64,000 nt of DNA from Actinomyces ruminicola. GTDB lineage: Bacteria; Actinomycetota; Actinomycetes; Actinomycetales; Actinomycetaceae. Below the pieces are notes generated by a model. The model made no database searches. It was given only the letters and a program-made list of their open reading frames with translations, and was not told the DNA's origin. Of this stretch, positions 9,078-18,649 are shown piece by piece (the stretch's first letter is position 1; each line of letters opens with the position of its first letter). Location of the stretch: the NCBI RefSeq assembly GCF_900103885.1, contig NZ_FNIM01000001.1, forward strand, positions 602,138 to 666,137, written 5' to 3'. The position numbers and the translations under genes are program-made.

Positions 9078-10154
9078 ATGAGCATTGAATACACCCCCGG
9101 CCCTCTTCTTGAGGCCGCCCGCACCACCCCGACCGCCCTGTGGAACGACTCGGCCGACCCTGATGAGCTGAGCCAGTCGATCTCCTTCGGCGGCGTGGGC
9201 GCCACGTGCAACCCGACGATCGCATACACCTGCATCAACCAGAAGAAGGAGCGCTGGCTCCCCCGGATCGCCGAGCTCGCCGAGGAGATGCCCGGGGCCA
9301 GCGAGTCCGAACTCGGCTGGCAGGTGGTGCGCGAGCTGAGCATTGACGCCGCAAAGCTGCTCGAGCCGATCTTCGAGGAGCACAAGGGTCGCAACGGCCG
9401 GCTGTCGATGCAGACAGACCCGCGCCTGGCCCGCGACGCCAAGGCCCTGGCGGACCAGGCCGAGGAGTTCTCAAAGCTCGCCAAGAACATCATCGTCAAG
9501 ATCCCCGCCACCGCCACCGGCATCAAGGCCATTGAGGACGCCACCTACCGCGGCGTCTCGGTCAATGTGACCGTGTCCTTCTCGGTGCCCCAGGCCGTCA
9601 CCGCGGGCGAGGCGATCGAGCGCGGGCTCAAGCGCCGCGAGGCCGAGGGCAAGGACACCTCCACCATGGGCCCGGTCGTCACACTCATGGGCGGCCGCCT
9701 GGACGACTGGCTCAAGATCGTCGCCAAGCGAGACAACCTGTTCATCGACCCGGGCCACCTGGAGTGGGGCGGCGTGGCCGCGCTCAAGCGCGCCTACCAG
9801 GAGTTCCAGTCCCGCGGCCTGCGCGCCCGCGTCCTGTCCGCCGCCTTCCGCAACGTCATGCACTGGTCCGAGCTGGTCGGCGGCGACCTGGTGGTCTCTC
9901 CGCCCTTCAAGTGGCAGAAGCTCATCAACGACTCCGGCTACAAGGTCGAGCCCCGCATCGACGTTCCCGTGGCCCCGGAGATCATGAAGACGCTGATGTC
10001 GATCCCGGACTTCGTGCGCGCCTACGAGCCGGACGGCATGACGCCTGAGGAGTTCGAGTCCTACGGCGCCACCCGCCGCACCCTGCGCGGCTTCCTCCAG
10101 GCCGATGCCGACCTGGACGCCCTGGTACGCGACGTCATCATGCCCCAGCCGTGA
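9078..10154 (+). CDS. Transaldolase-family protein
   Basis: A 358-residue transaldolase-fold (TIM-barrel) protein. Seen: SFGGVGATCNPTIAYT, corresponding to the TSNPTI motif; KNIIVKIPATATGIKAIE, carrying the probable Schiff-base lysine in VKIPAT; GVSVNVTVSFSVPQA; and RARVLSAAFRNVMHW. AGGAG precedes the ATG by seven bases. It is first in an operon with iolG, 14 bp upstream of it, and has the inositol operator at its promoter, so the substrate is likely linked to inositol or a related polyol. Whether it acts as a true transaldolase or as an aldolase of the fructose-6-phosphate-aldolase type cannot be told. It differs from the classical pentose-phosphate enzyme in its C-terminal part. Confidence 0.85.
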   Translation: MSIEYTPGPLLEAARTTPTALWNDSADPDELSQSISFGGVGATCNPTIAYTCINQKKERWLPRIAELAEEMPGASESELGWQVVRELSIDAAKLLEPIFEEHKGRNGRLSMQTDPRLARDAKALADQAEEFSKLAKNIIVKIPATATGIKAIEDATYRGVSVNVTVSFSVPQAVTAGEAIERGLKRREAEGKDTSTMGPVVTLMGGRLDDWLKIVAKRDNLFIDPGHLEWGGVAALKRAYQEFQSRGLRARVLSAAFRNVMHWSELVGGDLVVSPPFKWQKLINDSGYKVEPRIDVPVAPEIMKTLMSIPDFVRAYEPDGMTPEEFESYGATRRTLRGFLQADADLDALVRDVIMPQP

Positions 10155-10168
10155 GAGGAGACGAAGAG

Positions 10169-11158
10169 ATGCTCAACATCGCCATCATCGGCGCCGGCCG
10201 CATCGGCCACGTCCACGCCGGCACCGTCGCCGCTCACCCACAGGCCAACCTCGCGCTGGTGTGCGACCCCTTCGGCGACGCCGCCGAGAAGCTCGCCGCC
10301 CAGTACGGCGCGCGCTCCTGCAAGGAGGCCGAGGAGGTCTTCGCCGATCCGGAGGTCGACGCCGTCGTCGTCGGCTCCCCCACACCGCTGCACATCCCGC
10401 ACCTGCTGGCGGCCGCGAAGGCCGGCAAGGCGGTCCTGTGCGAGAAGCCGATCGCCCTGGACATGCAGGACGTGGAGGCGGCCCGTGCCGAGCTGGACGC
10501 CATCACCACCCCCGTCATGTTCGGCTTCAACCGGCGCTTCGATCCGTCCTTCGCCGCCATCCACGCCGCGGTGCAGGAGGGGAAGATCGGCGTCCTGGAG
10601 CAGCTGACCATCATCTCCCGCGATCCGGCGGCCCCGCCTGCGGAGTACATCAAGGTCTCCGGCGGCATCTTCCGCGACATGACCATCCACGACTTCGACA
10701 CGGCCCGCTTCTTCCTGGGCGAGATCGTCGAGGTCCACGCCGTGGGCCAGCACCTGGATCCCGTAATCGCCGAGACCGGCGACTTCGACGCCGCCGTGGT
10801 CACCCTTAAGGCCGCCAGCGGCGCCGTGGCGACGATCATCAACAACCGCCACTGCGCCTCCGGCTACGACCAGCGCCTGGAGGCGTCGGGCCGGGACGGC
10901 GCCCTGCTGGCGGAGAACGTCCGTGCCCACACGGTGCGCCTGTCCAACGCCGAGGTAACCGACGCCCAGGAGCCCTACCTGGACTTCTTCCTGGAGCGCT
11001 ACGCCGACGCCTACCGGCTGGAGCTGTCGGCTTTCATCGAGGCGGTCGAGGCGGGAACCACTCCCCCGACCGGCATCGCCGATGCCGTCGCCGCACTGCG
11101 CCTGGCCGAGGCCGCCACCGAGTCCGCCCACACCGGCAACCCGGTTCGCCTGGCCTGA
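10169..11158 (+). CDS. iolG: Inositol 2-dehydrogenase (IolG), Gfo/Idh/MocA family
   Basis: A 329-residue NAD(P)-dependent oxidoreductase that oxidises myo-inositol to 2-keto-myo-inositol, the entry step of the pathway. The Rossmann motif IIGAGRIGHVHAG is at residues 5-17, catalytic Lys lies in CEKPIALD near 95, and the DMTIHDFDTARFFLGE segment around 170-185 supplies the catalytic Asp and His, as in B. subtilis IolG. The ATG at 10169 is preferred over the GTG at 10151 because GAGGAG lies eight bases upstream and the protein then begins MLNIAIIGAG. The transcript includes the transaldolase gene upstream. Confidence 0.93.
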   Translation: MLNIAIIGAGRIGHVHAGTVAAHPQANLALVCDPFGDAAEKLAAQYGARSCKEAEEVFADPEVDAVVVGSPTPLHIPHLLAAAKAGKAVLCEKPIALDMQDVEAARAELDAITTPVMFGFNRRFDPSFAAIHAAVQEGKIGVLEQLTIISRDPAAPPAEYIKVSGGIFRDMTIHDFDTARFFLGEIVEVHAVGQHLDPVIAETGDFDAAVVTLKAASGAVATIINNRHCASGYDQRLEASGRDGALLAENVRAHTVRLSNAEVTDAQEPYLDFFLERYADAYRLELSAFIEAVEAGTTPPTGIADAVAALRLAEAATESAHTGNPVRLA

Positions 11159-11204
11159 GGCACCCGCCCGCGGATGGCCGTCGGCCCGCCGCATCCTCTC
11201 CACT

Positions 11205-11238
11205 TGACCCGGTCGCCCCACTGTGGGCGGCCGGGTCA
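11205..11238. terminator. Bidirectional hairpin between iolG and the LacI gene
   Basis: A 14-bp stem with one G-T pair (TGACCCGG-T-CGCCC with GGGCG-G-CCGGGTCA) and a six-base loop, between convergent genes. Its right arm contains the stop codon of the LacI-family gene. Confidence 0.7.
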
Positions 11239-12288
11239 GGCCGTGGAGTCACGCACGATCAGCTCGGGGTCGATCAGGTAGGACCAGCCGCCCTGCGGGC
11301 GCGCCTGGCGCACGACGCCGCCGGGCAGGTCCAGCGGATCATCGACACCCGCGCCGGGGTGGACCCGCTCCAGGAGCGTGCGCACCGCCACCGCGGCAAT
11401 CAGTGCGGCGTCCTGGCGCACCGTGGTCAGGGAGAATGCCGACGACGCCGCCACGGGAATGTCGTCGTAGCCGCACACGGCGAGCTCACGGGGCACCCGG
11501 AAGCCCCGCCGCCGCAGTTCCATGAGCGCCCCGACGGCGGCATGGTCGTTGAAGCAGACGACGGCATCGGGCAGGCTCGGCTCCTCCGCCAGCACGGCCG
11601 CACCACGGGCGCCGGCGTCCTCGTCGGCCCCGCCGGGGAGCACCCGCGCCGCCTCAACCAGGCCGTGTGCAGCCATGGCGGCGCGGAATGCGGCTACACG
11701 GGCCGCGGAGGCCGACTCGGCTCCGCCGTCGAGGTAGACGATGCGGCGCCTGCCGGTGGCGACGAGGTGATCGATTAGAGCGGTAATGCCGACGTCGTCG
11801 CGCGAGCGCACCTCGTCGATCCCGGCCACGGCGGTGGTGCGGCACACCACCACGGTGCGCACCCGTCCCTCGGCCCAGGCGAGCGCCTCCTCCGGGATCG
11901 CGGGATCCACCAGCACCAGGCCCTCGCAGTGGTCGGCCAGCAGGGCGTGCAGTCCCTCGACCCCGCCGCGGTGCGGCGTGACGGCAGCGAGCGTCAGGGA
12001 GTGATCCAGCGCGGCGCACGCCTGGTACAGGCCGTCGACGACGAGCCCCTGGAAGGCCTGTCCGACCGCGAAGCTCACCCCGATCAGCCCGGAGTGGCTG
12101 CGGCGCAGCAGGCGCGCTCGGGAGTCGGCCTCGTATCCCAGCTCACGCGCGGTCCGCAGGATCGCCTCGCGGGTGGCGGGAGCCACGCCCGGGGCACCAT
12201 TGAGCGCAGCCGACACGGTAGACACCGACCGACCACAGCGCGCCGCGACCATGGCGATGGTGATGCGCGAGGCGCTATCTCGAGGCAT
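11236..12288 (-). CDS. LacI-family transcriptional regulator
   Basis: A 350-residue LacI/GalR regulator. Residues about 8-55 are the helix-turn-helix with hinge (ITIAMVAARCGRSVSTVSAALNG, ATREAILRTARELGY), followed by a periplasmic-binding-protein-like sensor domain (GLIGVSFAVGQAF, VVCFNDHAAVGALMEL, VCGYDDIPVAAS). The ATG at 12,288 has AGGAGGAA four bases upstream; the open frame extends further but without domain sequence. It is divergent from the oxidoreductase-isomerase pair, whose promoter region contains an 18-bp palindrome with the central CG typical of LacI operators, so it probably represses that pair. The effector is unknown; a sugar or inositol derivative is inferred from the neighbours. 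Confidence 0.9.
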   Translation of the reverse strand: MPRDSASRITIAMVAARCGRSVSTVSAALNGAPGVAPATREAILRTARELGYEADSRARLLRRSHSGLIGVSFAVGQAFQGLVVDGLYQACAALDHSLTLAAVTPHRGGVEGLHALLADHCEGLVLVDPAIPEEALAWAEGRVRTVVVCRTTAVAGIDEVRSRDDVGITALIDHLVATGRRRIVYLDGGAESASAARVAAFRAAMAAHGLVEAARVLPGGADEDAGARGAAVLAEEPSLPDAVVCFNDHAAVGALMELRRRGFRVPRELAVCGYDDIPVAASSAFSLTTVRQDAALIAAVAVRTLLERVHPGAGVDDPLDLPGGVVRQARPQGGWSYLIDPELIVRDSTA

Positions 12289-12422
12289 GCACTTCCTCCT
12301 ACGACGCTGCGTACCGACGGCCCGTCCGAGCTCCTCGCCCGAGTACGGGCGGGCGGTGTGATTCGCGGATTCTATGAGCCCTGCCGAAGCGGCCGCGGCC
12401 GCACGCGTCGGCGGCCGCACCG

Positions 12423-12528
12423 CACGACCTTAGAGGCAATTCACGACCTTGGGGTACAGATCACGACCACCCCAGGGTCGTGCAGCGTACCCCAGGGTCG
12501 TGCAGCGTACCCCAGGGTCGTGAAGCGT
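12423..12528. repeat. Cluster of CACGACC/GGTCGTG motifs with three tandem 20-bp units
   Basis: Three head-to-tail copies of ACCCCAGGGTCGTGCAGCGT start at 12,469, 12,489 and 12,509 (the third has one change). Upstream lie three inverted copies of the core, CACGACC, at about 12,423, 12,442 and 12,462, the second extended to CACGACCTTGGGGTAC. Six copies of one half-site in 106 bp, three in each orientation, suggest a protein-binding array or a folding element. Confidence 0.8.
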
Positions 12529-12566
12529 CGGCCGGGAGAAGCGGAAGAGCTCCGAGGCATACCGGG

Positions 12567-12580
12567 TTTGTCCTGACTAA
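12567..12580. promoter_or_regulatory. Inositol-regulon operator copy 4 (degenerate)
   Basis: TTTGTCCTGACTAA matches the TTTGT-N4-ACAAA pattern with one mismatch in the second half-site. It lies 25 bp upstream of the -35 of the oxidoreductase-isomerase operon. Confidence 0.55.
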
Positions 12581-12605
12581 TTTCAGACTCATCGACTCCC
12601 GCCCC

Positions 12606-12635
12606 TTGACGAGCCGAGCGCACGCAGACCATACT
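12606..12635 (+). promoter_or_regulatory. Promoter of the oxidoreductase-isomerase operon
   Basis: -35 TTGACG (12,606-12,611) and -10 CATACT (12,630-12,635) with an 18-bp spacer. The predicted start point falls at about 12,642, immediately before the LacI-type palindrome. Confidence 0.65.
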
Positions 12636-12645
12636 CTCCTCAAGG

Positions 12646-12663
12646 AATTCACGCGCGTGAATT
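12646..12663. promoter_or_regulatory. LacI-type operator (perfect 18-bp palindrome)
   Basis: AATTCACGCGCGTGAATT is self-complementary with a central CG, the usual form of LacI/GalR operators. It sits just downstream of the -10 element, a position that would block transcription. The divergent LacI-family protein is the obvious candidate to bind it. Confidence 0.72.
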
Positions 12664-12756
12664 TGTGGCGCCACACCCCCTGCCGCTGCCCGCAGTCGGC
12701 ATCTGCCGCCGCTCACGCACGCATGCCATCACTACCACCGTCAACGAGGACAAACC

Positions 12757-13956
12757 ATGAGCCACACCTCTCTGTCAGTCGCCGTCATCGGAGCCGGCAT
12801 GGCCGGCACCACCCACGCCAACGCCTGGCGCCAGGTCGGCACCGTCTACGACCTCGGCCTGCCCAAGATCCGCCTGGCCGCCATCGCCGACGCCTACGAG
12901 CCCTTCGCCAAGGACGCCGCCGAACGCTACGGCTACGAGAAGGCCGTCACCGACTGGCGCGACATCGCCGACGACCCCAGCATCGACATCGTCTCCATCG
13001 TGGTCGGCAACGCCCTGCACCGCGAGATCGCCGAGGCCCTGATCCGCGCCGGCAAGCACGTGCTGTGCGAGAAGCCCCTGGCGGACACGCTGGAGTCCGC
13101 CAGGGCCATGGCCGAGGCCGAGCGGGCCGCCGGCACAGTCACCGCCGTCGGCTTCACCTACCGCCGCAACGCGGCCATCGCCGAGATCGCCAAGCTGGTG
13201 CGCGAGGGCCACCTGGGCGAGATCAACCACTTCGAGGGCCGCTACTGGTGCGACTACGGCGTCGACCCCAACACCCCGATGGCCTGGCGCTACTCCGGCC
13301 CCATGGGCTCCGGCGCCCTGGGCGACGTCGGCAGCCACCTGATCGACACCGCCGAGCTCATCTGCGGGCCGCTGGTGTCCGTCTCCGGCGGCGCCATGAT
13401 GACCTCCATCAAGCAGCGGCCCGTCGCCAAGGGGCACGTCACCCGCGGCACCGCCCTGGACACCTACGCGGTGGAGCTGGCCGAGGTCACCAACGACGAC
13501 GTCGCCACCTTCACCGGGCACTTCGCCAGCGGCGCGGTCGGCACCTTCTCCTGCTCGCGCGTGGCCTGGAACATGCCCAACGCCATGATGCTGGACGTGC
13601 TGGGCACCAAGGGGCGGGCCTCCTGGGACCTGGCCCGCTGCGGCGAGATCAAGCTCGACGACGTGAACTCCCCCGCCGGCCTGGGCGGCGCCCGCCAGGT
13701 GCTGGTCAACCCCACCTTCCCCTACTTCGCACGCGGCTCGTCCATGGCCTTCGGCGGGGTGGGCCTGACCCAGATCGAGCAGTTCACCTACCAGGCCTAC
13801 GCCTTCCTGCAGCAAGTCGCCGGAGTCACCGAGGGCGCGCTGCCGCCCTGCGCCACCTTCGCCGACGGCTACCGCGAGATGCTCATCGCCGACGCCGTAG
13901 CCACCTCCGCCGCCAACGGCGGCGCCGCCGTCGACCTCACCCCCTTCAACCGCTGA
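12757..13956 (+). CDS. Gfo/Idh/MocA-family oxidoreductase
   Basis: A 399-residue NAD(P)-dependent oxidoreductase. Residues 1-130 form the Rossmann domain (AVIGAGMAGTTHANAWRQVG, then CEKPLADTLESARAM with the catalytic Lys); the second half is the beta-sheet substrate domain with GALGDVGSHLIDTAELICG, whose Asp and His usually act in catalysis. It is about 70 residues longer than IolG, like inositol- or sugar-dehydrogenase paralogues such as IolW or levoglucosan dehydrogenase. It forms an operon with the isomerase gene 50 bp downstream, under LacI-type and probable inositol-regulator control. Oxidation of an inositol stereoisomer or a sugar at one carbinol is likely; the substrate is not determined. 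Confidence 0.88.
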   Translation: MSHTSLSVAVIGAGMAGTTHANAWRQVGTVYDLGLPKIRLAAIADAYEPFAKDAAERYGYEKAVTDWRDIADDPSIDIVSIVVGNALHREIAEALIRAGKHVLCEKPLADTLESARAMAEAERAAGTVTAVGFTYRRNAAIAEIAKLVREGHLGEINHFEGRYWCDYGVDPNTPMAWRYSGPMGSGALGDVGSHLIDTAELICGPLVSVSGGAMMTSIKQRPVAKGHVTRGTALDTYAVELAEVTNDDVATFTGHFASGAVGTFSCSRVAWNMPNAMMLDVLGTKGRASWDLARCGEIKLDDVNSPAGLGGARQVLVNPTFPYFARGSSMAFGGVGLTQIEQFTYQAYAFLQQVAGVTEGALPPCATFADGYREMLIADAVATSAANGGAAVDLTPFNR

Positions 13957-14006
13957 CCCCGCCATACGGCCACACCTACCAACCACACTCGAAGGAGAGA
14001 CCCACC

Positions 14007-15005
14007 ATGGCACTCAACTACGGCGCCTACACCGCGTGCCTGTCCGACCGACCCCTGGAAGCCGCCCTCGACGTCCTCAAGGAGGCCGGCCTGACCGGCG
14101 CCGAGGTCAACGTCGGCGGATTCATCCCCTCCCCACACTGCCCGGTGGACGCCCTGCTCGCCTCCCAGGCGGCCCGGGAGGACTACCTGGGCGTCTTCGC
14201 CGAGCGCGGCATGCGCCTGTCCGGCCTGAACACCTCGGGCAACCCCACCTCGCCGCTGCCCGCCGAGGGCATCAAGCACGCCGAGGACATCCGCAACGCC
14301 ATCAAGCTGGCGGGCCTGCTCGGCGTCGGCGAGATCGTCACCATGTCCGGCACTCCCGGCACCGACCCGACGGCGAAGTACCCCACCTGGGTGGTCAACC
14401 CGTGGAACGGCATCGACATGGAGATCCTCGCCTACCAGTGGAGCGTGGTGGTGCCCTTCTTCAAGGAGATCGACGCCCTGGCCCGGGACCACGGAGTGCA
14501 GGTCTGCCTGGAGCTGCACCCGCGCAACCTGGTCTTCAACATTCCCTCCTTCGAACGACTGGTGGAGGAGACCGGGGCCACGAACATCAAGGTGAATATG
14601 GACCCCTCGCACCTGTTCTGGCAGCAGATGGACCCGATCGCCGCCACCAAGCGCCTGGGGAGCCTCGTCGGCCACGTCCACGCCAAGGACACCAAGGTCT
14701 TCCCCGGCGCCGCCTACCGCGGCGTGCTCGACACGGACTTCGTACCGGTCCCCGCCGAGGCGGAGAACAAGACCCCGGTCGCCTACGGCTACTGGTGCGC
14801 TGCCTGGCCGCAGGACCCCGCCTGGCGGTTCGTCGCCCTCGGCCTGGGACACGACACCGACTACTGGGCCGAGTTCCTGCGCACCATCACCGCCGTCAAC
14901 CCGGACATGAACGTCAACATCGAGCACGAGGACGCCGACTACGGCAACGTCGAGGGACTGCAGCTCTCGGCCGCCAACCTGCTCGCGGCAGCCGCCAAGC
15001 TCTGA
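14007..15005 (+). CDS. Sugar phosphate isomerase/epimerase-family TIM-barrel protein
   Basis: A 332-residue AP-endonuclease-2-type TIM barrel (the fold of IolE, IolI and xylose isomerase-like enzymes). Probable divalent-metal ligands are Glu in CLELHPRNLVF, Asp/His in NMDPSHLFWQQMD, His in GHVHAKDTKVF and Glu in NIEHEDADYG. GAAGGAGAG stands upstream of the ATG. It follows the oxidoreductase gene by 50 bp; such pairs usually carry out oxidation and then isomerisation or dehydration of a keto-sugar or keto-inositol. The substrate is unknown. Confidence 0.87.
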   Translation: MALNYGAYTACLSDRPLEAALDVLKEAGLTGAEVNVGGFIPSPHCPVDALLASQAAREDYLGVFAERGMRLSGLNTSGNPTSPLPAEGIKHAEDIRNAIKLAGLLGVGEIVTMSGTPGTDPTAKYPTWVVNPWNGIDMEILAYQWSVVVPFFKEIDALARDHGVQVCLELHPRNLVFNIPSFERLVEETGATNIKVNMDPSHLFWQQMDPIAATKRLGSLVGHVHAKDTKVFPGAAYRGVLDTDFVPVPAEAENKTPVAYGYWCAAWPQDPAWRFVALGLGHDTDYWAEFLRTITAVNPDMNVNIEHEDADYGNVEGLQLSAANLLAAAAKL

Positions 15006-15305
15006 ATGGCAACCGCCCCGGCCGCCCCATGACGGGCGGGAGGAGGCGGCCTCGGCTTACCACCCGCGGCCCTCGTACCTCGGGCCGCTCCCGCCGGCCC
15101 GGCCACACCTCCTCCCGCCCGCGCCCGTCCCACTGCTCCCGCTGCTCCCGCCCGGCAAGTGACCAAAAAGTCGGACATAAACGTGCGTAGGCCGACTCTG
15201 CGGCCCCCAAGATCGCGCCAATTGGGGCAGACTTAGGTCCGATGCGCTACGGCCGCCCGCGGCGCACCCCACTCGACGTCGAGACGCGAAAAGGACATCC
15301 GAACC
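15006..15305. other. 300-bp spacer before pta
   Basis: No gene seen. GC-rich and C-rich at the left. The right half contains AT-richer sequence around 15,160-15,240 that probably holds the pta promoter, but I cannot place a -35/-10 pair with confidence. Confidence 0.4.
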
Positions 15306-17360
15306 GTGGCGCGCAGCATTTACATCGCCTCTCCCAATGCCAGCACCGGCAAGTCGACCGTGGCCCTGGGCCTGGTCGCCTCCCTGACGAAAGTCGTGGC
15401 GAAGGTCGGCGTCTTCCGCCCCTTCGTCGCCTCCCGCGAGAACGAGCCCTTCCTCGACCTGCTGCTGCGCCGCTGCGGCTCCACCACACCGGCCGCGCAG
15501 TGCATCGGCGTGACCTGGGATGAGTTCCACGCCGACCCCGACGAGGCACTGTCCCGCATCGTCGCTGCCTACCGGGCGGTCGCCCGCGACCACGACGTCG
15601 TCATCATCGACGGCTCTGACTTCTCCGACGTCGTCGGCAATCCCGAGCTGGCCCTCAACGCCCGCGTGGCCGCGAATATCGGCGTGCCCGTGCTGCTGGT
15701 GGTCTCCGGGCAGGGCGTCCCCGATGACGTGCGCGGCAGCGTCGAGGTCTCCATGGCCGAGATCGCCGACAACCACGCCCGCACCGTCGCCGTCGTCGCC
15801 AACAAGTGCCCAGCGGACACGCGGGCGGCGGTCGCCGCCGCCCTGGCGGGCCTGCAGGGAGTGACCACCACGACCCTGCCCGAGGTGCCGCTGCTGGGCG
15901 CCCCCTCGGTGCGCGAGGTGATGGACGCCGTCGAGGGCACCCTGATCTCCGGCGACGAGGCGCTGCTGGACCGTGAGGCCGAGGGCGTGCTCATCGCCGC
16001 CATGGACGTCTCCCACGTGTTGGAGCGCCTGAACGAGGGCCAGGTCGTCATCGTCCCCGCCGACCGGTCCGCCGCCCTGATCTCGCTGGCCGCCGCCCAG
16101 GCCTCCACCGGCTTCCCGAACCTGTCCGGGCTGGTGCTCAACGGCGGCTTCGAGGTGGCCCCGCACGCCTTGCGCCTGATCAAGGGGCTGCGGCTGCCGC
16201 TGCCGGTAATGACCTCCCCGCTGGATACCTTCGCCGCCGCCTCGGTGGCCGGCTCGCTGCAGGGCGGGCTGGGGCAGGCATCCTCCCGCAAGCTCGACGT
16301 CGCCGTGACCACCTTCGAGCAGGAGGCCGACGTCGACGCCCTGCTGGCCGCCCTGGAGGTGGAGCCCAGCGAGGTCGTCACCCCCATCATGTTCCAAGCC
16401 GAGCTGATCGAGCGCTCCCGGGGCAACCGCAAGACGATCGTCCTGCCGGAGCCCGACGACGACCGCATCCTGCGCGCCGCCGACGTCATCGCCCGCCGGG
16501 GCATCGCCGACCTGATCCTGCTGGGCGACGAGGCCACGGTGCGGGCGCGCGCCGCCGAGCTGGGGCTGGACATCTCCGCCGCCCGGGTCGTGCCCACCGA
16601 CAGCCCCGAGCTGCTGGAGAAGTACGCCGAGGAGTTCGCCCGCCTGCGCGCCAAGAAGGGCGTCACCCTGGAGCAGGCGCGCGAGCAGGTCCAGGACGTG
16701 TCCTACTTCGGCACCATGATGGTGCACATGGGCGACGCCGACGGCATGGTCTCGGGGGCCGCCCACACCACCGCGCACACCATCGTCCCCTCCTTCCAGA
16801 TCATCAAGACCAAGCCGGGCACCTCCATCGTGTCCTCGGTGTTCCTGATGCTGCTGGAGGACCGGGTGCTGGTGTACGGCGACTGCGCCGTCAACCCCGA
16901 CCCGACCGCCGAGCAGCTGGCCGACATCGCCATCTCCTCGGCCGAGACGGCCCGCCAGTTCGGCGTGGAGCCGCGGGTGGCCATGCTGTCCTTCTCCACC
17001 GGCACCTCCGGGAAGGGCGCGGACGTGGACAAGGTGCGCGAGGCCACCGAGATCGTGCGGGAGAAGGCGCCGGAGCTCGCCGTCGAGGGCCCCATCCAGT
17101 ACGACGCCGCCATCGACCCGACCGTCGCCGCCAAGAAGGCGCCCGGGTCGGAGGTGGCCGGCCGCGCCAACGTGTTCATCTTCCCCGACCTGTCCAGCGG
17201 CAACATCGGCTACAAGGCCGTGCAGCGCTCCTCGGGGGCCGTCGCCATCGGACCGGTGCTGCAGGGTCTGAACAAGCCGGTCAACGACCTCTCCCGTGGC
17301 GCGCTGGTGGAGGACATCGTCAACACCGTCGCCATCACCGCCGTTCAGGCCCAGGCCTGA
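15306..17360 (+). CDS. pta: Phosphate acetyltransferase, long form
   Basis: A 684-residue cytosolic enzyme interconverting acetyl-CoA and acetyl phosphate. The N-terminal third is a P-loop domain of the dethiobiotin-synthetase type (SPNASTGKST at residues 6-15), followed by a DRTGG domain at about 215-325, and the catalytic PTA_PTB domain from about 365 (NRKTIVLPEPDDDRILRAAD) to the end (SGNIGYKAVQRSSGAVAIGP). This is the E. coli-type long form. The GTG start follows AAAAGGA. It forms the acetate branch with ackA, which starts 85 bp downstream after an intercistronic hairpin. Confidence 0.96.
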   Translation: MARSIYIASPNASTGKSTVALGLVASLTKVVAKVGVFRPFVASRENEPFLDLLLRRCGSTTPAAQCIGVTWDEFHADPDEALSRIVAAYRAVARDHDVVIIDGSDFSDVVGNPELALNARVAANIGVPVLLVVSGQGVPDDVRGSVEVSMAEIADNHARTVAVVANKCPADTRAAVAAALAGLQGVTTTTLPEVPLLGAPSVREVMDAVEGTLISGDEALLDREAEGVLIAAMDVSHVLERLNEGQVVIVPADRSAALISLAAAQASTGFPNLSGLVLNGGFEVAPHALRLIKGLRLPLPVMTSPLDTFAAASVAGSLQGGLGQASSRKLDVAVTTFEQEADVDALLAALEVEPSEVVTPIMFQAELIERSRGNRKTIVLPEPDDDRILRAADVIARRGIADLILLGDEATVRARAAELGLDISAARVVPTDSPELLEKYAEEFARLRAKKGVTLEQAREQVQDVSYFGTMMVHMGDADGMVSGAAHTTAHTIVPSFQIIKTKPGTSIVSSVFLMLLEDRVLVYGDCAVNPDPTAEQLADIAISSAETARQFGVEPRVAMLSFSTGTSGKGADVDKVREATEIVREKAPELAVEGPIQYDAAIDPTVAAKKAPGSEVAGRANVFIFPDLSSGNIGYKAVQRSSGAVAIGPVLQGLNKPVNDLSRGALVEDIVNTVAITAVQAQA

Positions 17361-17364
17361 CCCG

Positions 17365-17402
17365 GCGCCTGGGCCGCCGCACACCCGCGGCGGCCCAGGC
17401 GC
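17365..17402 (+). terminator. Hairpin between pta and ackA
   Basis: A perfect 16-bp stem (GCGCCTGGGCCGCCGC with its complement) and a six-base loop, four bases after the pta stop and 43 bp before the ackA start. It may terminate or attenuate transcription, or protect the pta mRNA 3' end. No T-tract. Confidence 0.65.
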
Positions 17403-17445
17403 ATTCCCAAGTTTCGTCTTCTCCCGAACCGCAGAAAGGCTCATT

Positions 17446-18630
<1,185 letters not shown>

Positions 18631-18649
18631 GGCCGACCGGGCACCGGAG

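Larger units (their letters stand above)
12289..12756. other. 468-bp divergent control region with a tandem repeat
   Basis: The spacer between the LacI gene and the oxidoreductase operon contains a motif cluster (12,423-12,528), a degenerate inositol operator (12,567-12,580), a TTGACG/CATACT promoter (12,606-12,635) and a LacI-type palindrome (12,646-12,663). No gene is seen. Confidence 0.7.

Noticed and set aside
8659-9081. Plus-strand frame of 140 codons in the spacer before the transaldolase gene
   Set aside because: It runs through a dispersed repeat, the operator and the -35/-10 of the next operon and has Arg/Pro-rich content.
12469-12528. Possible CRISPR array (three 20-bp units)
   Set aside because: The units abut without spacers, are only 20 bp long, and there are no cas genes.
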